A DNA stretch of 52,119 bases, taken from positions 1 to 52,119 of the forward strand of contig JAQXBV010000019.1 of the NCBI GenBank assembly GCA_029252195.1, read 5' to 3'. This stretch comes from Yoonia sp. (GTDB lineage: Bacteria; Pseudomonadota; Alphaproteobacteria; Rhodobacterales; Rhodobacteraceae). A program made the position numbers and the translations under genes. Below are positions 27,457 to 36,182 of the stretch, piece after piece (position 1 is the first letter of the stretch; every line of letters begins with the position of its first letter). Below the pieces are notes generated by a model, which was not told where the DNA came from, ran no database searches, and was given only the letters and a program-made list of their open reading frames with translations.

Positions 27457-28335
27457 ATGGATTGGACTGTCAACGCGCAAGACTGGCCGATGGCAGCTGC
27501 ATCGCGCTTTATCCTGAGCAAACCGCATAAATGGCACGTGCAAATTGCAGGTGACGGACCACTTATTCTTTTGATCCACGGCGCAGGGGGCGCGACGCAG
27601 AGTTGGCGGCATCTGTTTCCGATCCTTGCGCAAAATTACCGCGTCATAGCACTCGATTTGCCAGGGCAAGGTTTCACGAAACTTGGCGCACAACAGCGGT
27701 GCGGATTGGCAGAAATGGCTCATGATGTTGCCCAACTCTGCAAAGCAGAGAACTGGACACCAAGCGCAATCGTCGGACATTCTGCCGGCGCTGCGATTGC
27801 GCTCCAAATGGCTGCGGATATTGATGGCACACCGCCTAGAATTATCGGCATCAACGCGGCCCTCGACACATTCAAAGGTGTGGCCGGGTTTTTGTTTCCG
27901 GTCATGGCAAAAACCCTCGCAATGCTCCCGCTGGTGGCCGATATGTTCGTCGCGTCGGCGTCACGCGGACAGGCGGTTCAAAAATTGATTGACGGGACGG
28001 GATCAAAATTGCCCGCTTCGGAAATCATTTTCTATAAACGACTGATCCGCGACAGGCAGCATGTGAACGCAACGCTTCAGATGATGGCGCAATGGGATCT
28101 CGATCCTTTGATCAAGGGTTTGGGCAAAATCAAGGCACCGAGTCTTTTGATGGCAGGAGACGCTGACCAGATGGTGCCTTGGACCGTATCGCAAACCGCA
28201 GCGGGTGCTTTGATCGATGCACGCTTTTGCAAGCTAGAGGGCTTAGGGCATTTGGCGCATGAGGAGGATCCGCAACGCGTTGCTGATATCATCACAGAAT
28301 TCCTTTCCGGCAAAAAGTTCACAGCTGTGAACTAA
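27457..28335 (+). CDS. bchO: BchO, alpha/beta hydrolase of the Mg-chelatase operon
   Basis: A 292-residue alpha/beta hydrolase. Evidence is LILLIHGAGGATQSWRHLFP (oxyanion hole), GHSAGAAIALQMA (nucleophile elbow with the serine) and, near the end, GLGHLAHEEDP (catalytic His). BchO always accompanies bchID in purple bacteria, but its substrate is not established; an ancillary role in the Mg-chelatase step is usually assumed. Its stop overlaps the repC stop on the opposite strand by four bases, and no terminator is visible beyond it on this strand. Confidence 0.93.
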   Translation: MDWTVNAQDWPMAAASRFILSKPHKWHVQIAGDGPLILLIHGAGGATQSWRHLFPILAQNYRVIALDLPGQGFTKLGAQQRCGLAEMAHDVAQLCKAENWTPSAIVGHSAGAAIALQMAADIDGTPPRIIGINAALDTFKGVAGFLFPVMAKTLAMLPLVADMFVASASRGQAVQKLIDGTGSKLPASEIIFYKRLIRDRQHVNATLQMMAQWDLDPLIKGLGKIKAPSLLMAGDADQMVPWTVSQTAAGALIDARFCKLEGLGHLAHEEDPQRVADIITEFLSGKKFTAVN

Positions 28336-29528
28336 GCGGCCTTTGGTGACATCAACGCCATGATCATTGGCCCGCATGAAAAGCTGTCTTGTTCGGCTTT
28401 TCGGGTCAAAGACCGCAAATATCCACCAGGGGAGTTGATGTCACTAAATCGTTCAAGAATTGCAAACAGAACGACCGATGCCTCTTCGGGACCCATTGCG
28501 TCCTTGGCTTCTTGCCATGCGGAAGGCGAAATACCCATCATCGGGCGGACCTTATCTGCGGTTTGGACAAGCTGGTGCCAATGCCGAATACCGTCAGGCG
28601 CGTATGTTTTGATTTCAAGACAAGTGGCGGTCACAAGGGATAGTGGAATGTTTGGCTGATTGAGGTCGGCCCTATCCATGTGATGGCTCACGGGCGCAGG
28701 GTCCGCGTTTTCAGATTTATTCTTTTCTATGTGCTTTTCAGAATCATAAGTATCTTTATTTGAAGTCTGATGGTGCTGCTCAATATGAGTGTCACTGATG
28801 CTCGAATTATGTAGAGTGGGCATATCGAACATGTCTCTTACAGTGTCTAACGCTGCTAAAAGTCGCGTTTCGAGCGCAACAAGTGCGTCAAAGGTCAACT
28901 GCTTGCGAAGGTCACGGGCCGTGAGAGCGGCAAGGTCGCTAAATGCGTCCCAAAGGGCCACGTCGGGACGAGTTTGGTGCCCGTAGCCGTCGAGGCTCGC
29001 GAGATCGCGTCTCATGAGGCTTACAGCGCGTCTCAGGCGGTTTAGCTTGTCATCATGAGCGCGGGCGGCCTCGGCGTGTGCGCAGATTTCGGGGAAACGT
29101 GCGACCAGAGGGGTCAGATCAAAGCCGAAGGCCTGTGGCGCATCGCCGTGACGCTTGACGAAACGCTTCCCATTGGGACTATCGTGCCGCAAAATCAGCC
29201 CAGCAGTCACTAAACAGGCCAAATGCCGCCGTATTGTAGAACATGGCATGCCGTTGAGCCGCTCGCAAATCGCCACATTGGACGGGTAAACAAGCAAATC
29301 TTGGGAATTACCGCCCAAAATGGTTTTGGGGTGAAAGCTCAACAACACCTGAAGCACCGCAATTTCGCGGTCGGTGATGCCCAAATCCTTGCGGGCGGCA
29401 GTCAATTCGCGCACGACCTCGTATTTATTGACGCCCTCGGGGGGCAAGGGCAGGGATGCGTAATGTTGATTTTTTATCAAGGCAGCATCCATCTGGCGCC
29501 GGAACGGCGTGACTGGAATATAGGTCAT
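28332..29528 (-). CDS. repC: Replication initiator protein RepC
   Basis: A 398-residue plasmid initiator of the RepABC family. The N-terminus (TPFRRQMDAALI) and ITDREIAVLQVLLSFHPK and MPCSTIRRHLACLVTAGLILR (a winged-helix DNA-binding segment) are typical; a polar middle part is poorly conserved, and the C-terminus has PGGYLRSLTRKAEQDSFSCGPM. RepC initiates replication at an origin inside its own gene. It is third in the repA-repB-repC order, separated from repB by 166 bases holding an antisense RNA candidate. It is convergent with bchO. This gene identifies the molecule as a plasmid or chromid. Confidence 0.93.
   Translation of the reverse strand: MTYIPVTPFRRQMDAALIKNQHYASLPLPPEGVNKYEVVRELTAARKDLGITDREIAVLQVLLSFHPKTILGGNSQDLLVYPSNVAICERLNGMPCSTIRRHLACLVTAGLILRHDSPNGKRFVKRHGDAPQAFGFDLTPLVARFPEICAHAEAARAHDDKLNRLRRAVSLMRRDLASLDGYGHQTRPDVALWDAFSDLAALTARDLRKQLTFDALVALETRLLAALDTVRDMFDMPTLHNSSISDTHIEQHHQTSNKDTYDSEKHIEKNKSENADPAPVSHHMDRADLNQPNIPLSLVTATCLEIKTYAPDGIRHWHQLVQTADKVRPMMGISPSAWQEAKDAMGPEEASVVLFAILERFSDINSPGGYLRSLTRKAEQDSFSCGPMIMALMSPKAA
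28709..28815. other. AT-rich segment in repC, probable replication origin
   Basis: Within the otherwise GC-rich repC coding region lies a markedly AT-rich stretch (TTTATTCTTTTCTATG, then ATCATAAGTATCTTTATTTG and AATTATG). In RepABC plasmids oriV has been mapped to an AT-rich region inside repC, so this is the likely origin. The encoded part is a polar linker (QHHQTSNKDTYDSEKHIEKN), which suggests constraint by DNA rather than protein. No iterons are evident. Confidence 0.6.
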
Positions 29529-29589
29529 ATTATTTCACGTGGACAAATTTTTTGGACCCGCGAATCACTTTGGACTTGCGAAAACATAT

Positions 29590-29656
29590 GCCAACCACTA
29601 CCCTGAACTTGCTAGAATAAAGGGTCTCGTAGAGCGTCAGCTTTGCGGGACTTTTT
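29590..29656 (+). ncRNA. Antisense RNA (ctRNA/Inc-alpha) candidate between repB and repC
   Basis: RepABC operons encode a small countertranscript in the repB-repC gap that represses repC. Here the plus strand (antisense) ends in a stem that pairs 29624-29629 (GTCTCG) with 29646-29651 (CGGGAC), with a smaller inner stem and outer A-T pairs, followed by TTTTTCTTT: a factor-independent terminator in the expected direction and place. The 5' end is a guess; TAGAAT at 29613-29618 is too close to be the promoter, and no convincing -35/-10 pair was found. Confidence 0.55.
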
Positions 29657-29694
29657 CTTTGTCTCTGTCGTGCCTCCTGTTTTATGTTGCTCGG

Positions 29695-30699
29695 CTAGTC
29701 TTTCTTCTCGCGGCGCTCGCAACGCGCGTGAAGGTCTTGCATCAAAACCTGCGCCTGATCCTCGAACCAGTCCGCAAAGGGACCCTGATCAAGGTCGAGG
29801 CGCACGGCAGTTTTGGTGCGACTGATTTTGCCAAATAGATTTGCATCCAGTCTGAGCGACCGCGGAGCGCCCGCGATGTCAGGCTTGCGCACCGGTTTGA
29901 CAGTGCTTTTGGCAGTAATAGTGTCGAATACGGCCTCAAAGGCCGCGACGGACGGATCGCGCATCTGTTCTGCATCCTGCGTAGAGAAGACGTCGATGTC
30001 GGCGATGGCCCGCGCCCGTTCTGCAACTTCGACCAGGGCCGCGGGGTCAAGAAGCGTGGTCTCAAGCGCCTTGGTCAGCGCATCCCAGCGTGGGCGCCCG
30101 ATACCCTCGGCGGGACCGATCGCACGCACAAGGTCGACGCCGATAGTCTCGACAATCGCAATGCCCATCGAGATGGCGGATTTGGTGACAGTCAACACCT
30201 CGGCCACGCGGGATTGATTGCCAAAGCCGCTTTTGATCAACTCATGTGCGAAAAGCGCCTTTTCGATATAGGTCAGATCGCGCCGCGCCATGTTTTCAGA
30301 GATTTGCGCCTCTGTAGCGGCGGCATCGTCAAGCGTCGCAATCAAAGCGCGGACGGTTTTCACCTTATCGGAGGTGCGGATCGCCTCGAGCCTGCGACGG
30401 CCATAGACCAGAAGATATTTGTCATCTTCGGTCGGGTGACGCCGCACCAGAATTGGCACGGTCTGCCCTGTGGTTTCAATGGATTGCCGCAGGTCCGCGA
30501 CATCCTCATGGGACAGGCGATCGGCAATGCGGGTGTCGATAATCTGGGCGGGATCAAGATCCCAGACGTTATGACCATCAACCGCATTGCGTGCGGCGCG
30601 CAAGGGTCTGCTGCTGGCGATCATCGAGGCTGGCGTAGGTGCACCTGCCGCCGCAAGGCTATCGAGCATCGAAAGCCGCTTGTTCTTGTTGTCGCTCAT
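29695..30699 (-). CDS. repB: Plasmid partition protein RepB (ParB family)
   Basis: A 334-residue ParB-type centromere-binding protein. PILVRRHPTEDDKYLLVYGRRRLEAIR and ISENMARRDLTYIEKALFAHEL are the ParB nuclease-like domain and NTP-binding box, followed by a helix-turn-helix (NQSRVAEVLTVTKSAISMGIA) and a variable C-terminal region. It acts with RepA to segregate the plasmid and to repress the rep operon. It starts inside the end of repA (four bases, ATGA). A downstream parS was not identified with confidence. Confidence 0.93.
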   Translation of the reverse strand: MSDNKNKRLSMLDSLAAAGAPTPASMIASSRPLRAARNAVDGHNVWDLDPAQIIDTRIADRLSHEDVADLRQSIETTGQTVPILVRRHPTEDDKYLLVYGRRRLEAIRTSDKVKTVRALIATLDDAAATEAQISENMARRDLTYIEKALFAHELIKSGFGNQSRVAEVLTVTKSAISMGIAIVETIGVDLVRAIGPAEGIGRPRWDALTKALETTLLDPAALVEVAERARAIADIDVFSTQDAEQMRDPSVAAFEAVFDTITAKSTVKPVRKPDIAGAPRSLRLDANLFGKISRTKTAVRLDLDQGPFADWFEDQAQVLMQDLHARCERREKKD

Positions 30700-31880
30700 T
30701 TGCGCCCCCAGGTTGATTGAATGAGAGTGCCAACTTCTTCATTCAGTGCATTCAGGCTTTCTATCGCGCGATCATATGTAGAGCGGGTAAACGCAGAGCG
30801 CTCTACCTCGTAAAGCGTCTGTTTTGTAAGGCCCGCATCGGAAATCGCGGTTGATTTCAGCATCGGTGTATTAAGGACCTTATCGCCATACATGGTGCGC
30901 AAAAACGCAACGATTCGGTTTTGTGGTGCGTCGGCTGGCTCGTAGCGGGTCAGAACATAGCGCATCCAGTCGTGCGACATATCCGCCCCGCTATCGGCAA
31001 TGACATCCATCAGGTCGGCGGTCATGCACAGGAATTGCGACATCGACATCACATCCAGCATTTCGGGGTGGATCGTGACCAGAACACCGGTCGCAGCTGA
31101 AAGCGCGGACATAGTCAGAAAGCCAAGTTGCGGTGGACAGTCGATCACGACGATATCATAGTCGTCATCCACAGCCTTGAGCGCCTCTTTGACCCGAAAG
31201 AAGAACAGCCCTGCGGTTTTATTGGCAAGTGCGCGGGGCGTGTCATGGTCGAATTCCATCAACTCGAGGTTGCCGGGGATCAGATCGAGATTGGGGATAT
31301 ACGTTTTGCGGATCACCGACCGGATCGGGGCAGGGTCCTCATAGCGGATCGCATCGCAAAGCGTGCCGCCTTGCTGCAGGTCAAATTCGGGTTGCACGCC
31401 GTGCAGCGCGGTAAACGAGGCTTGTGGGTCAAGGTCGATGCCTAAAACGCGATAGCCTTGCAGGGCGAGCCATTGGGCCAGATGCGCGGAGGTCGTGGTC
31501 TTGCCAGAGCCGCCCTTGAAGTTCATCACGCCGATAATCTGCATGTGGTCATCGCCGCGCCGACCGGGCAAATAATCACCGGGTTTACGGGCGGTTTTTT
31601 CTAGAAGACTGCGCAATTCCAGCAGGTTTTCTGCGGAATAGAGTCTACGGTTGCCCGAACTGACCTCGGGCTCCGGCCCTTTCCCGTCAAGATGCAACTT
31701 GCGCAGATAGCTGTCGTTGATGCCAAGCAGGCCTGCGGCCTCGCCGGAAGTAAACTTGCGCATGGTTTTGGTGGCATCGGGCGGAAACAGGCTCTCACGT
31801 TGCGCGTGAAGCTGTCGCGACAGCCATTCGGAATGCTGACGGATCACCGCATTGATGTCTTCTGGTCGCCCGGTATCCAT
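30696..31880 (-). CDS. repA: Plasmid partition ATPase RepA (ParA family)
   Basis: A 394-residue Walker-type ATPase for plasmid segregation and autoregulation. Residues 1-110 carry a MerR-like helix-turn-helix (TSGEAAGLLGINDSYLRKLHLDGKG), then the deviant Walker A motif NFKGGSGKTTTSAHLAQ, GIDLDPQASFTALHG and IVVIDCPPQLGFLTMSAL. The order repA-repB-repC, all on the minus strand, is standard. The gene lies 140 bases from the hemE stop and in the same direction, so hemE transcription points into it. Confidence 0.93.
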   Translation of the reverse strand: MDTGRPEDINAVIRQHSEWLSRQLHAQRESLFPPDATKTMRKFTSGEAAGLLGINDSYLRKLHLDGKGPEPEVSSGNRRLYSAENLLELRSLLEKTARKPGDYLPGRRGDDHMQIIGVMNFKGGSGKTTTSAHLAQWLALQGYRVLGIDLDPQASFTALHGVQPEFDLQQGGTLCDAIRYEDPAPIRSVIRKTYIPNLDLIPGNLELMEFDHDTPRALANKTAGLFFFRVKEALKAVDDDYDIVVIDCPPQLGFLTMSALSAATGVLVTIHPEMLDVMSMSQFLCMTADLMDVIADSGADMSHDWMRYVLTRYEPADAPQNRIVAFLRTMYGDKVLNTPMLKSTAISDAGLTKQTLYEVERSAFTRSTYDRAIESLNALNEEVGTLIQSTWGRK

Positions 31881-31906
31881 TTGCTCGCCTTAGCCCTAAA
31901 CGTGTT

Positions 31907-31987
31907 CACGGTTATTTCCGTGCTTGCGTCTTTTTCCGTGACTATTGAACGAGGTGAGAGACTCGTGCAAGCGATTTCTACATGTAG
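31907..31987. promoter_or_regulatory. Inverted repeats in the repA leader
   Basis: The 140 bases between hemE and repA hold no gene. CACGG-N6-CCGTG at 31907-31922 is an inverted repeat; a third CCGTG follows at 31936-31940 in a TTTCCGTG direct repeat, and CGTGTTCACG at 31901-31910 is a further near-palindrome. CTACATGTAG at 31978-31987 is a perfect 10-base palindrome. These are candidates for the RepA/RepB operator or centromere, but not proved. Confidence 0.4.
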
Positions 31988-32020
31988 TCTTGCGCGGCCC
32001 CGGTGCGACTAGAGGATATC

Positions 32021-33028
32021 TCAGCCGCCGTTGCGGATTGTATCGATCATCAACTGCACGTTTTCAGGGTCTGCATCAGGGGTTATGCCGTGTCCGAGGT
32101 TAAAAATATGCGGCCCTTGCGAGAAGGCTTTCACGATTCTGCGGGTCTCAGAAACAAGGTCGGCGCCGCCCGACACCATATGGGATGATTTCAGGTTGCC
32201 CTGTACGCAGCCGCCGGTTTGCAGGTTTGCCGCGGCCCACTCTGCCGTCACACCGTCGTCCACGGCGATGCAATCGGCACCGGTGGCCGCATGTGCGCCT
32301 GCATAACGGGTGCCCGCGCCGCGCGGGAAAGCGATGACGGGCGTGTCAGGGTGCAGGGCCTTGAGCGCGGCTGTGATCCGCTGCATCGGCTTGATGGAAT
32401 ATTCAACAAAATCAGCATCTTGCAGAGATCCTGCCCAGCTATCGAACAGCTTGACGACCTCGGCCCCTGCGGAGATTTGCATCGATAGATAGGCAATGCT
32501 GGCCTCGGTGATGCGGTCGATCAGGGCGTCAAACACAGCGCGGTTTTCGGCCTTGAGCGCATGGGCGGGTCCCTGATCAGGGGTGCCTTGACCGGCAATC
32601 ATATAGGTGGCGACGGTCCAAGGCGCACCGGCAAACCCGATCAGCGTGGTCTGGTCGGGAAGTTCGCGTGCGAGGATTTTCACCGTCTCGTAAACAGGCG
32701 CAAGATGGTCATGGATCGCATCTGCTGGCTTGAGCTTTGCGAAATCTTCGGCGGTTGTGATGGTCGACAAGCGCGGCCCCTCGCCAGTGACGAACCACAG
32801 GTCCGCGCCAAGTGCTTGCGGCACCAAAAGGATGTCGGCGAACAAAATGGCGGCGTCAAACCTGTAGCGGCGGATCGGCTGCAAGGTCACCTCTGCGGCC
32901 AGATCGGGGTTATAGCACAGCGACAGGAAATCACCGGCCTGCGCGCGCGTCGCCTTATATTCGGGCAAGTAGCGGCCAGCCTGACGCATCATCCAGATCG
33001 GCGGGGTAGGGAGGGTTTCGCCGGTCAA
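32021..33028 (-). CDS. hemE: Uroporphyrinogen decarboxylase
   Basis: Decarboxylates uroporphyrinogen III to coproporphyrinogen III, common to haem and bacteriochlorophyll synthesis. The signature [21 protein letters not shown] is at the N-terminus, with [19 protein letters not shown] and [18 protein letters not shown] following. Coordinates assume a TTG start at 33028 (335 residues), which has no ribosome site and removes the conserved TDKTILRAL. The frame extends to a TGA at 33071-33073 with no ATG; an ATC at 33056-33058, preceded by GAGAGAAA, stands where relatives have ATG. Expression of this copy is uncertain, or it starts at ATC. It is divergent from hemC over a PpsR box. Confidence 0.9.
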   Translation of the reverse strand: MTGETLPTPPIWMMRQAGRYLPEYKATRAQAGDFLSLCYNPDLAAEVTLQPIRRYRFDAAILFADILLVPQALGADLWFVTGEGPRLSTITTAEDFAKLKPADAIHDHLAPVYETVKILARELPDQTTLIGFAGAPWTVATYMIAGQGTPDQGPAHALKAENRAVFDALIDRITEASIAYLSMQISAGAEVVKLFDSWAGSLQDADFVEYSIKPMQRITAALKALHPDTPVIAFPRGAGTRYAGAHAATGADCIAVDDGVTAEWAAANLQTGGCVQGNLKSSHMVSGGADLVSETRRIVKAFSQGPHIFNLGHGITPDADPENVQLMIDTIRNGG

Positions 33029-33123
33029 GGCCCGCAGGATGGTTTTATCAGTTTTGATAGTGAATTTCTCTCAGTTTTCTGTCTGCTCTACCATGCACCG
33101 CAGGGGGCCTACGATACAAGAGT

Positions 33124-33141
33124 TGTCAGGCAGAGTTTACA
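33124..33141. promoter_or_regulatory. PpsR box between hemE and hemC
   Basis: TGTCAGGCAGAGTTTACA is an exact TGT-N12-ACA box, 16 bases before the hemC ATG and within the 129-base divergent gap. A single box without a partner suggests weaker or combined control. It would bring porphyrin supply under the same repressor as the pigment genes. Confidence 0.7.
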
Positions 33142-33157
33142 GCATTAACAAGGTGAA

Positions 33158-34108
33158 ATGACCTATGAATTACCAACACCCGCCGCACCGCTGAACATCG
33201 GGACCCGAGGGTCTCCGCTTGCTTTGGCTCAAGCCCACGAGACGCGCGAAAGGCTCGCGAAGGCGTTCAATTTGCCTTTCGAGGCTTTCACGATTGTTGT
33301 GATCAAAACGACAGGCGACAAGATCATTGATCGCCCGCTCAAAGAGATCGGCGGCAAAGGTCTTTTTACCCGCGAGATCGAAGATGACATGCTGGCGGGC
33401 AAGATTGATATTGCCGTACATTCGATGAAGGACATGCCGACATTGCAACCAGACGGGCTTATCCTTGATACCTATCTGCCGCGCGAGGATGTGCGTGACG
33501 CATTCATTTCACCGCGCAGCACGGGTCTTGCGGATCTGGCAGCAGGTGCTGTGGTCGGCACCTCAAGCCTGCGGCGCAAGGCACAACTTAAACTGCGCCG
33601 CCCCGATCTGGAGGTTGTTGAATTTCGTGGCAACATGCAGACCCGTTTGCAAAAGCTTGACAACGGCGTGGTGGAGGCGACGTTTCTGGCCATGGCCGGA
33701 TTGAACCGATTGAAAATGGATCATGTGCCGAAATACGCCATCGAGGTTGCAGATATGCTCCCTGCGGTGGCCCAAGGTGCGATCGGGATCGAGCGGCGCG
33801 TCGATGACCACCGCGCCGCAGATATGCTGGCGGCAATCCACGATTTGCAAACCGGTCAGCGGCTGGCGGCGGAACGTGCGTTCCTCAAGGCGCTGGACGG
33901 ATCGTGCGAAACACCGATTGCCGCATTGGCGGAACTTGACGGGGAAACCCTACGTCTGCGCGGTGAGGTTTTGCGCCCTGACGGGTCACAAAGCATCACC
34001 GATGATATGACAGGCACGATCGCGGATGGGGCTGCGATGGGGGTCGAGATGGCCAAACAGATGTTGGCCAAGGCGGGTCCACTATTTTTTGAATGGCGGA
34101 CAAGCTAA
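33158..34108 (+). CDS. hemC: Porphobilinogen deaminase (hydroxymethylbilane synthase)
   Basis: A 316-residue enzyme that polymerises four porphobilinogens into hydroxymethylbilane. It has NIGTRGSPLALAQAHE at the N-terminus, KTTGDKI and SMKDMPT, TSSLRRKAQL, and GDSCETPIAALAE-like sequence with the dipyrromethane cofactor cysteine C250 (LDGSCETP). AAGGTGAA precedes the ATG. It is alone on this strand here and is followed by a strong terminator shared with hemA. As a normally chromosomal gene it may be a second copy specialised for phototrophy. Confidence 0.95.
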   Translation: MTYELPTPAAPLNIGTRGSPLALAQAHETRERLAKAFNLPFEAFTIVVIKTTGDKIIDRPLKEIGGKGLFTREIEDDMLAGKIDIAVHSMKDMPTLQPDGLILDTYLPREDVRDAFISPRSTGLADLAAGAVVGTSSLRRKAQLKLRRPDLEVVEFRGNMQTRLQKLDNGVVEATFLAMAGLNRLKMDHVPKYAIEVADMLPAVAQGAIGIERRVDDHRAADMLAAIHDLQTGQRLAAERAFLKALDGSCETPIAALAELDGETLRLRGEVLRPDGSQSITDDMTGTIADGAAMGVEMAKQMLAKAGPLFFEWRTS

Positions 34109-34125
34109 CCCATAATTTAAGCGAT

Positions 34126-34165
34126 AAAAAACCCCCGCTATTCGTTGGAACAGCGGGGGTTTTTT
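34126..34165. terminator. Symmetric terminator between hemC and hemA
   Basis: A perfect stem pairs CCCCCGCT (34132-34139) with AGCGGGGG (34152-34159), flanked by a run of six A on the left and six T on the right, loop of 12. It is a strong factor-independent terminator in both directions and closes the hemC transcript and the long bchF-to-hemA run that ends at 34178. Confidence 0.9.
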
Positions 34166-34177
34166 AATGCGTGACGG

Positions 34178-35392
34178 TCAAGCCACCGCGTGGGAGATCG
34201 CGCATTGCTTCCACAAAGAGGTCAGCGCGTTGAGCAAATGCGCGATATCGGCGTCGGTATGCAGCGGCGAGGGCGTGAACCGCAACCGCTCTGTGCCTTT
34301 TGGCACGGTCGGATAGTTGATCGGCTGCACATAGATGCCCCATTCGGTCATCAGATAGTCGGCGATCATTTTGGTTTTCACCGGATCCTTGATCATCACA
34401 GGCACGATATGGCTGTCGTTTGCCATATGCGGGATGCCTGCGCGATCAAGACCTGCGCGCAATTTGGCAACCTGCGCGCGCTGCTGGAGACGCTCTGTAT
34501 CGGACTGTTTGAGATGCGCAATCGAGGTGCGCGCGGCGGCGGCCACAGCAGGGGGCAGGGCGGTTGTAAAGATGAACCCAGAGGCAAAACTGCGGATAAA
34601 ATCGCAAAGGGCGGCGGAGCCTGTGATATAGCCGCCGACCACGCCGTAGGCCTTGCCAAGCGTGCCTTCGATCAGGGTGATCCGCTCCATCAGCCCTTCT
34701 TGCTCGGCGACACCGCCACCGCGCGGCCCGTAAAGGCCCACGCCATGAACCTCGTCGAGATATGTCATAGCACCGTATTTCTCGGCGACCTCGACGATCT
34801 GCCGGATCGGGGCGATATCACCGTCCATGGAATAGACGCTCTCGAAGGCGACAATCTTGGGGACGTCGGCGGGGAGCGCCTTGAGCTTGGCCTCTAGGTC
34901 GGCAACATCGTTGTGTTTCCAGATCACCTTGTCGGCGCGCGAGTGGCGAATGCCCTCGATCATCGAGGCATGGTTACCCGCGTCCGAGACGATCACGCAA
35001 TTCTTAAGCCGCGCACCAAGCGTCGACAGTGCCGCCCAGTTCGAGACATATCCGGAGGTGAACAGCAGAGCCGCCTCCTTGTTATGCAGGTCGGCAAGCT
35101 CGGCCTCAAGCAGGAGGTGGTCGTGATTGGTGCCGGAAATATTGCGCGTGCCGCCGGCACCTGTGCCGGTGCGCTGCACGGCCTTGCACATCGCATCGAT
35201 CACCAACTGATTTTGACCCATGCCAAGATAGTCGTTTGAACACCAGACCGTCACATCGTTCACTTCGCCGTCAACATGGTTACCTGCCCGCGGAAACTTT
35301 CCACACTTGCGTTCCAGCTCTGCGAAATACCGGTAGTTGCCTTCTTTTTTGAGGGCATCGAGTTGGGCGTTGAAAAGAGTGTCAAAGTTCAT
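34178..35392 (-). CDS. hemA: 5-aminolevulinate synthase
   Basis: A 404-residue PLP enzyme that condenses succinyl-CoA and glycine to 5-aminolevulinate, the first committed step of tetrapyrrole synthesis in alphaproteobacteria. The PLP lysine is K247 in [27 protein letters not shown] and [15 protein letters not shown] are further family marks. The start at 35392 has AGGA seven bases upstream; the longer frame to 35464 overlaps puhE without homology. It is the last gene of the 14-gene minus-strand run and overlaps puhE by 11 bases. Rhodobacter has two ALA synthases; this would be the photosynthesis-linked one. Confidence 0.95.
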   Translation of the reverse strand: MNFDTLFNAQLDALKKEGNYRYFAELERKCGKFPRAGNHVDGEVNDVTVWCSNDYLGMGQNQLVIDAMCKAVQRTGTGAGGTRNISGTNHDHLLLEAELADLHNKEAALLFTSGYVSNWAALSTLGARLKNCVIVSDAGNHASMIEGIRHSRADKVIWKHNDVADLEAKLKALPADVPKIVAFESVYSMDGDIAPIRQIVEVAEKYGAMTYLDEVHGVGLYGPRGGGVAEQEGLMERITLIEGTLGKAYGVVGGYITGSAALCDFIRSFASGFIFTTALPPAVAAAARTSIAHLKQSDTERLQQRAQVAKLRAGLDRAGIPHMANDSHIVPVMIKDPVKTKMIADYLMTEWGIYVQPINYPTVPKGTERLRFTPSPLHTDADIAHLLNALTSLWKQCAISHAVA

Positions 35393-36182
35393 TGGATTTT
35401 CCTGTCGTGGAAGTTGGCGCGGGAAGCATCCAGCGCCAGAGTTTTGCATCGGGTAGTGGCACAACCATGAGCCAATGTTCCAAAGTGGCCAAAGCGGCCA
35501 GTGCAGTGAGCAGGGCTAAACCTGCGGTGGAAGGCACGGTGTCTGCCGCGAAAAGGGCGATGGCAAAGCCGCCAGTCACACATGAAAGCAGTGTGATGCC
35601 GATTGGAAAGGCGGCTGTGACGCTGCCTTGCCGGAAATAGGATTTGAGGTGTTGCAGCGGGATGGGGACGAATTCGGTATTGATCCGCGGCACGCCAAAG
35701 AAGAGGTTGAGTTTGGCGGAGATACGCGCGCCAAACAGGATCGCAAAGGTCCACAGGCCCACGAGGTTTTCGCTGCCGATGGTGATTATCGCCACGGCCA
35801 CAAACGCGCATAGCAGCAGAATTTCGTGGTAAGCCAACGTGTTAAAGGCACGGACGAACCGTGCAAACCCGGTCAGAGTGGCAGGGCAGGGGCGTCGTTC
35901 CGGTCCGGTGATGACCCCTGCGAGAAACGCCAGTTCGATCCAACCCCAGATCAGGAGCGTCGACAAAAACGCAATATAGACGTTTTGCAGGCTGGGGGTG
36001 GTGGCGGAGACAAAAAGCCCCGCGCACCCTAGCGCCAAAAGCGGCACCGTCAGCACGACCGAACGCCCGTGTGCGACGGCGTCTCCCGCGTCGGATTTGC
36101 GCACCACAAGCAAGATCAATCCGGTGAAGAACCACCAGGCGAATATTGCAAAAAGTGCAGCTATCCAGGGAGACGACATCAT
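35382..36182 (-). CDS. puhE: PuhE, photosynthetic complex assembly protein
   Basis: A 266-residue membrane protein of the PuhE (DUF3623, photosynthetic complex assembly protein 2) family. Several hydrophobic helices are seen ([17 protein letters not shown] near the N-terminus, then others), with [32 protein letters not shown] and [24 protein letters not shown] as typical conserved blocks. Its exact function in reaction-centre or pigment assembly is not settled. It starts in the acsF stop (TGATG) and overlaps hemA, so it is fully coupled. Confidence 0.88.
   Translation of the reverse strand: MMSSPWIAALFAIFAWWFFTGLILLVVRKSDAGDAVAHGRSVVLTVPLLALGCAGLFVSATTPSLQNVYIAFLSTLLIWGWIELAFLAGVITGPERRPCPATLTGFARFVRAFNTLAYHEILLLCAFVAVAIITIGSENLVGLWTFAILFGARISAKLNLFFGVPRINTEFVPIPLQHLKSYFRQGSVTAAFPIGITLLSCVTGGFAIALFAADTVPSTAGLALLTALAALATLEHWLMVVPLPDAKLWRWMLPAPTSTTGKSNEL

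Noticed and set aside
31978..31987. CTACATGTAG palindrome as a parS centromere
   Set aside because: Ten bases is too short and single-copy to call parS; kept only as part of the repA leader description.
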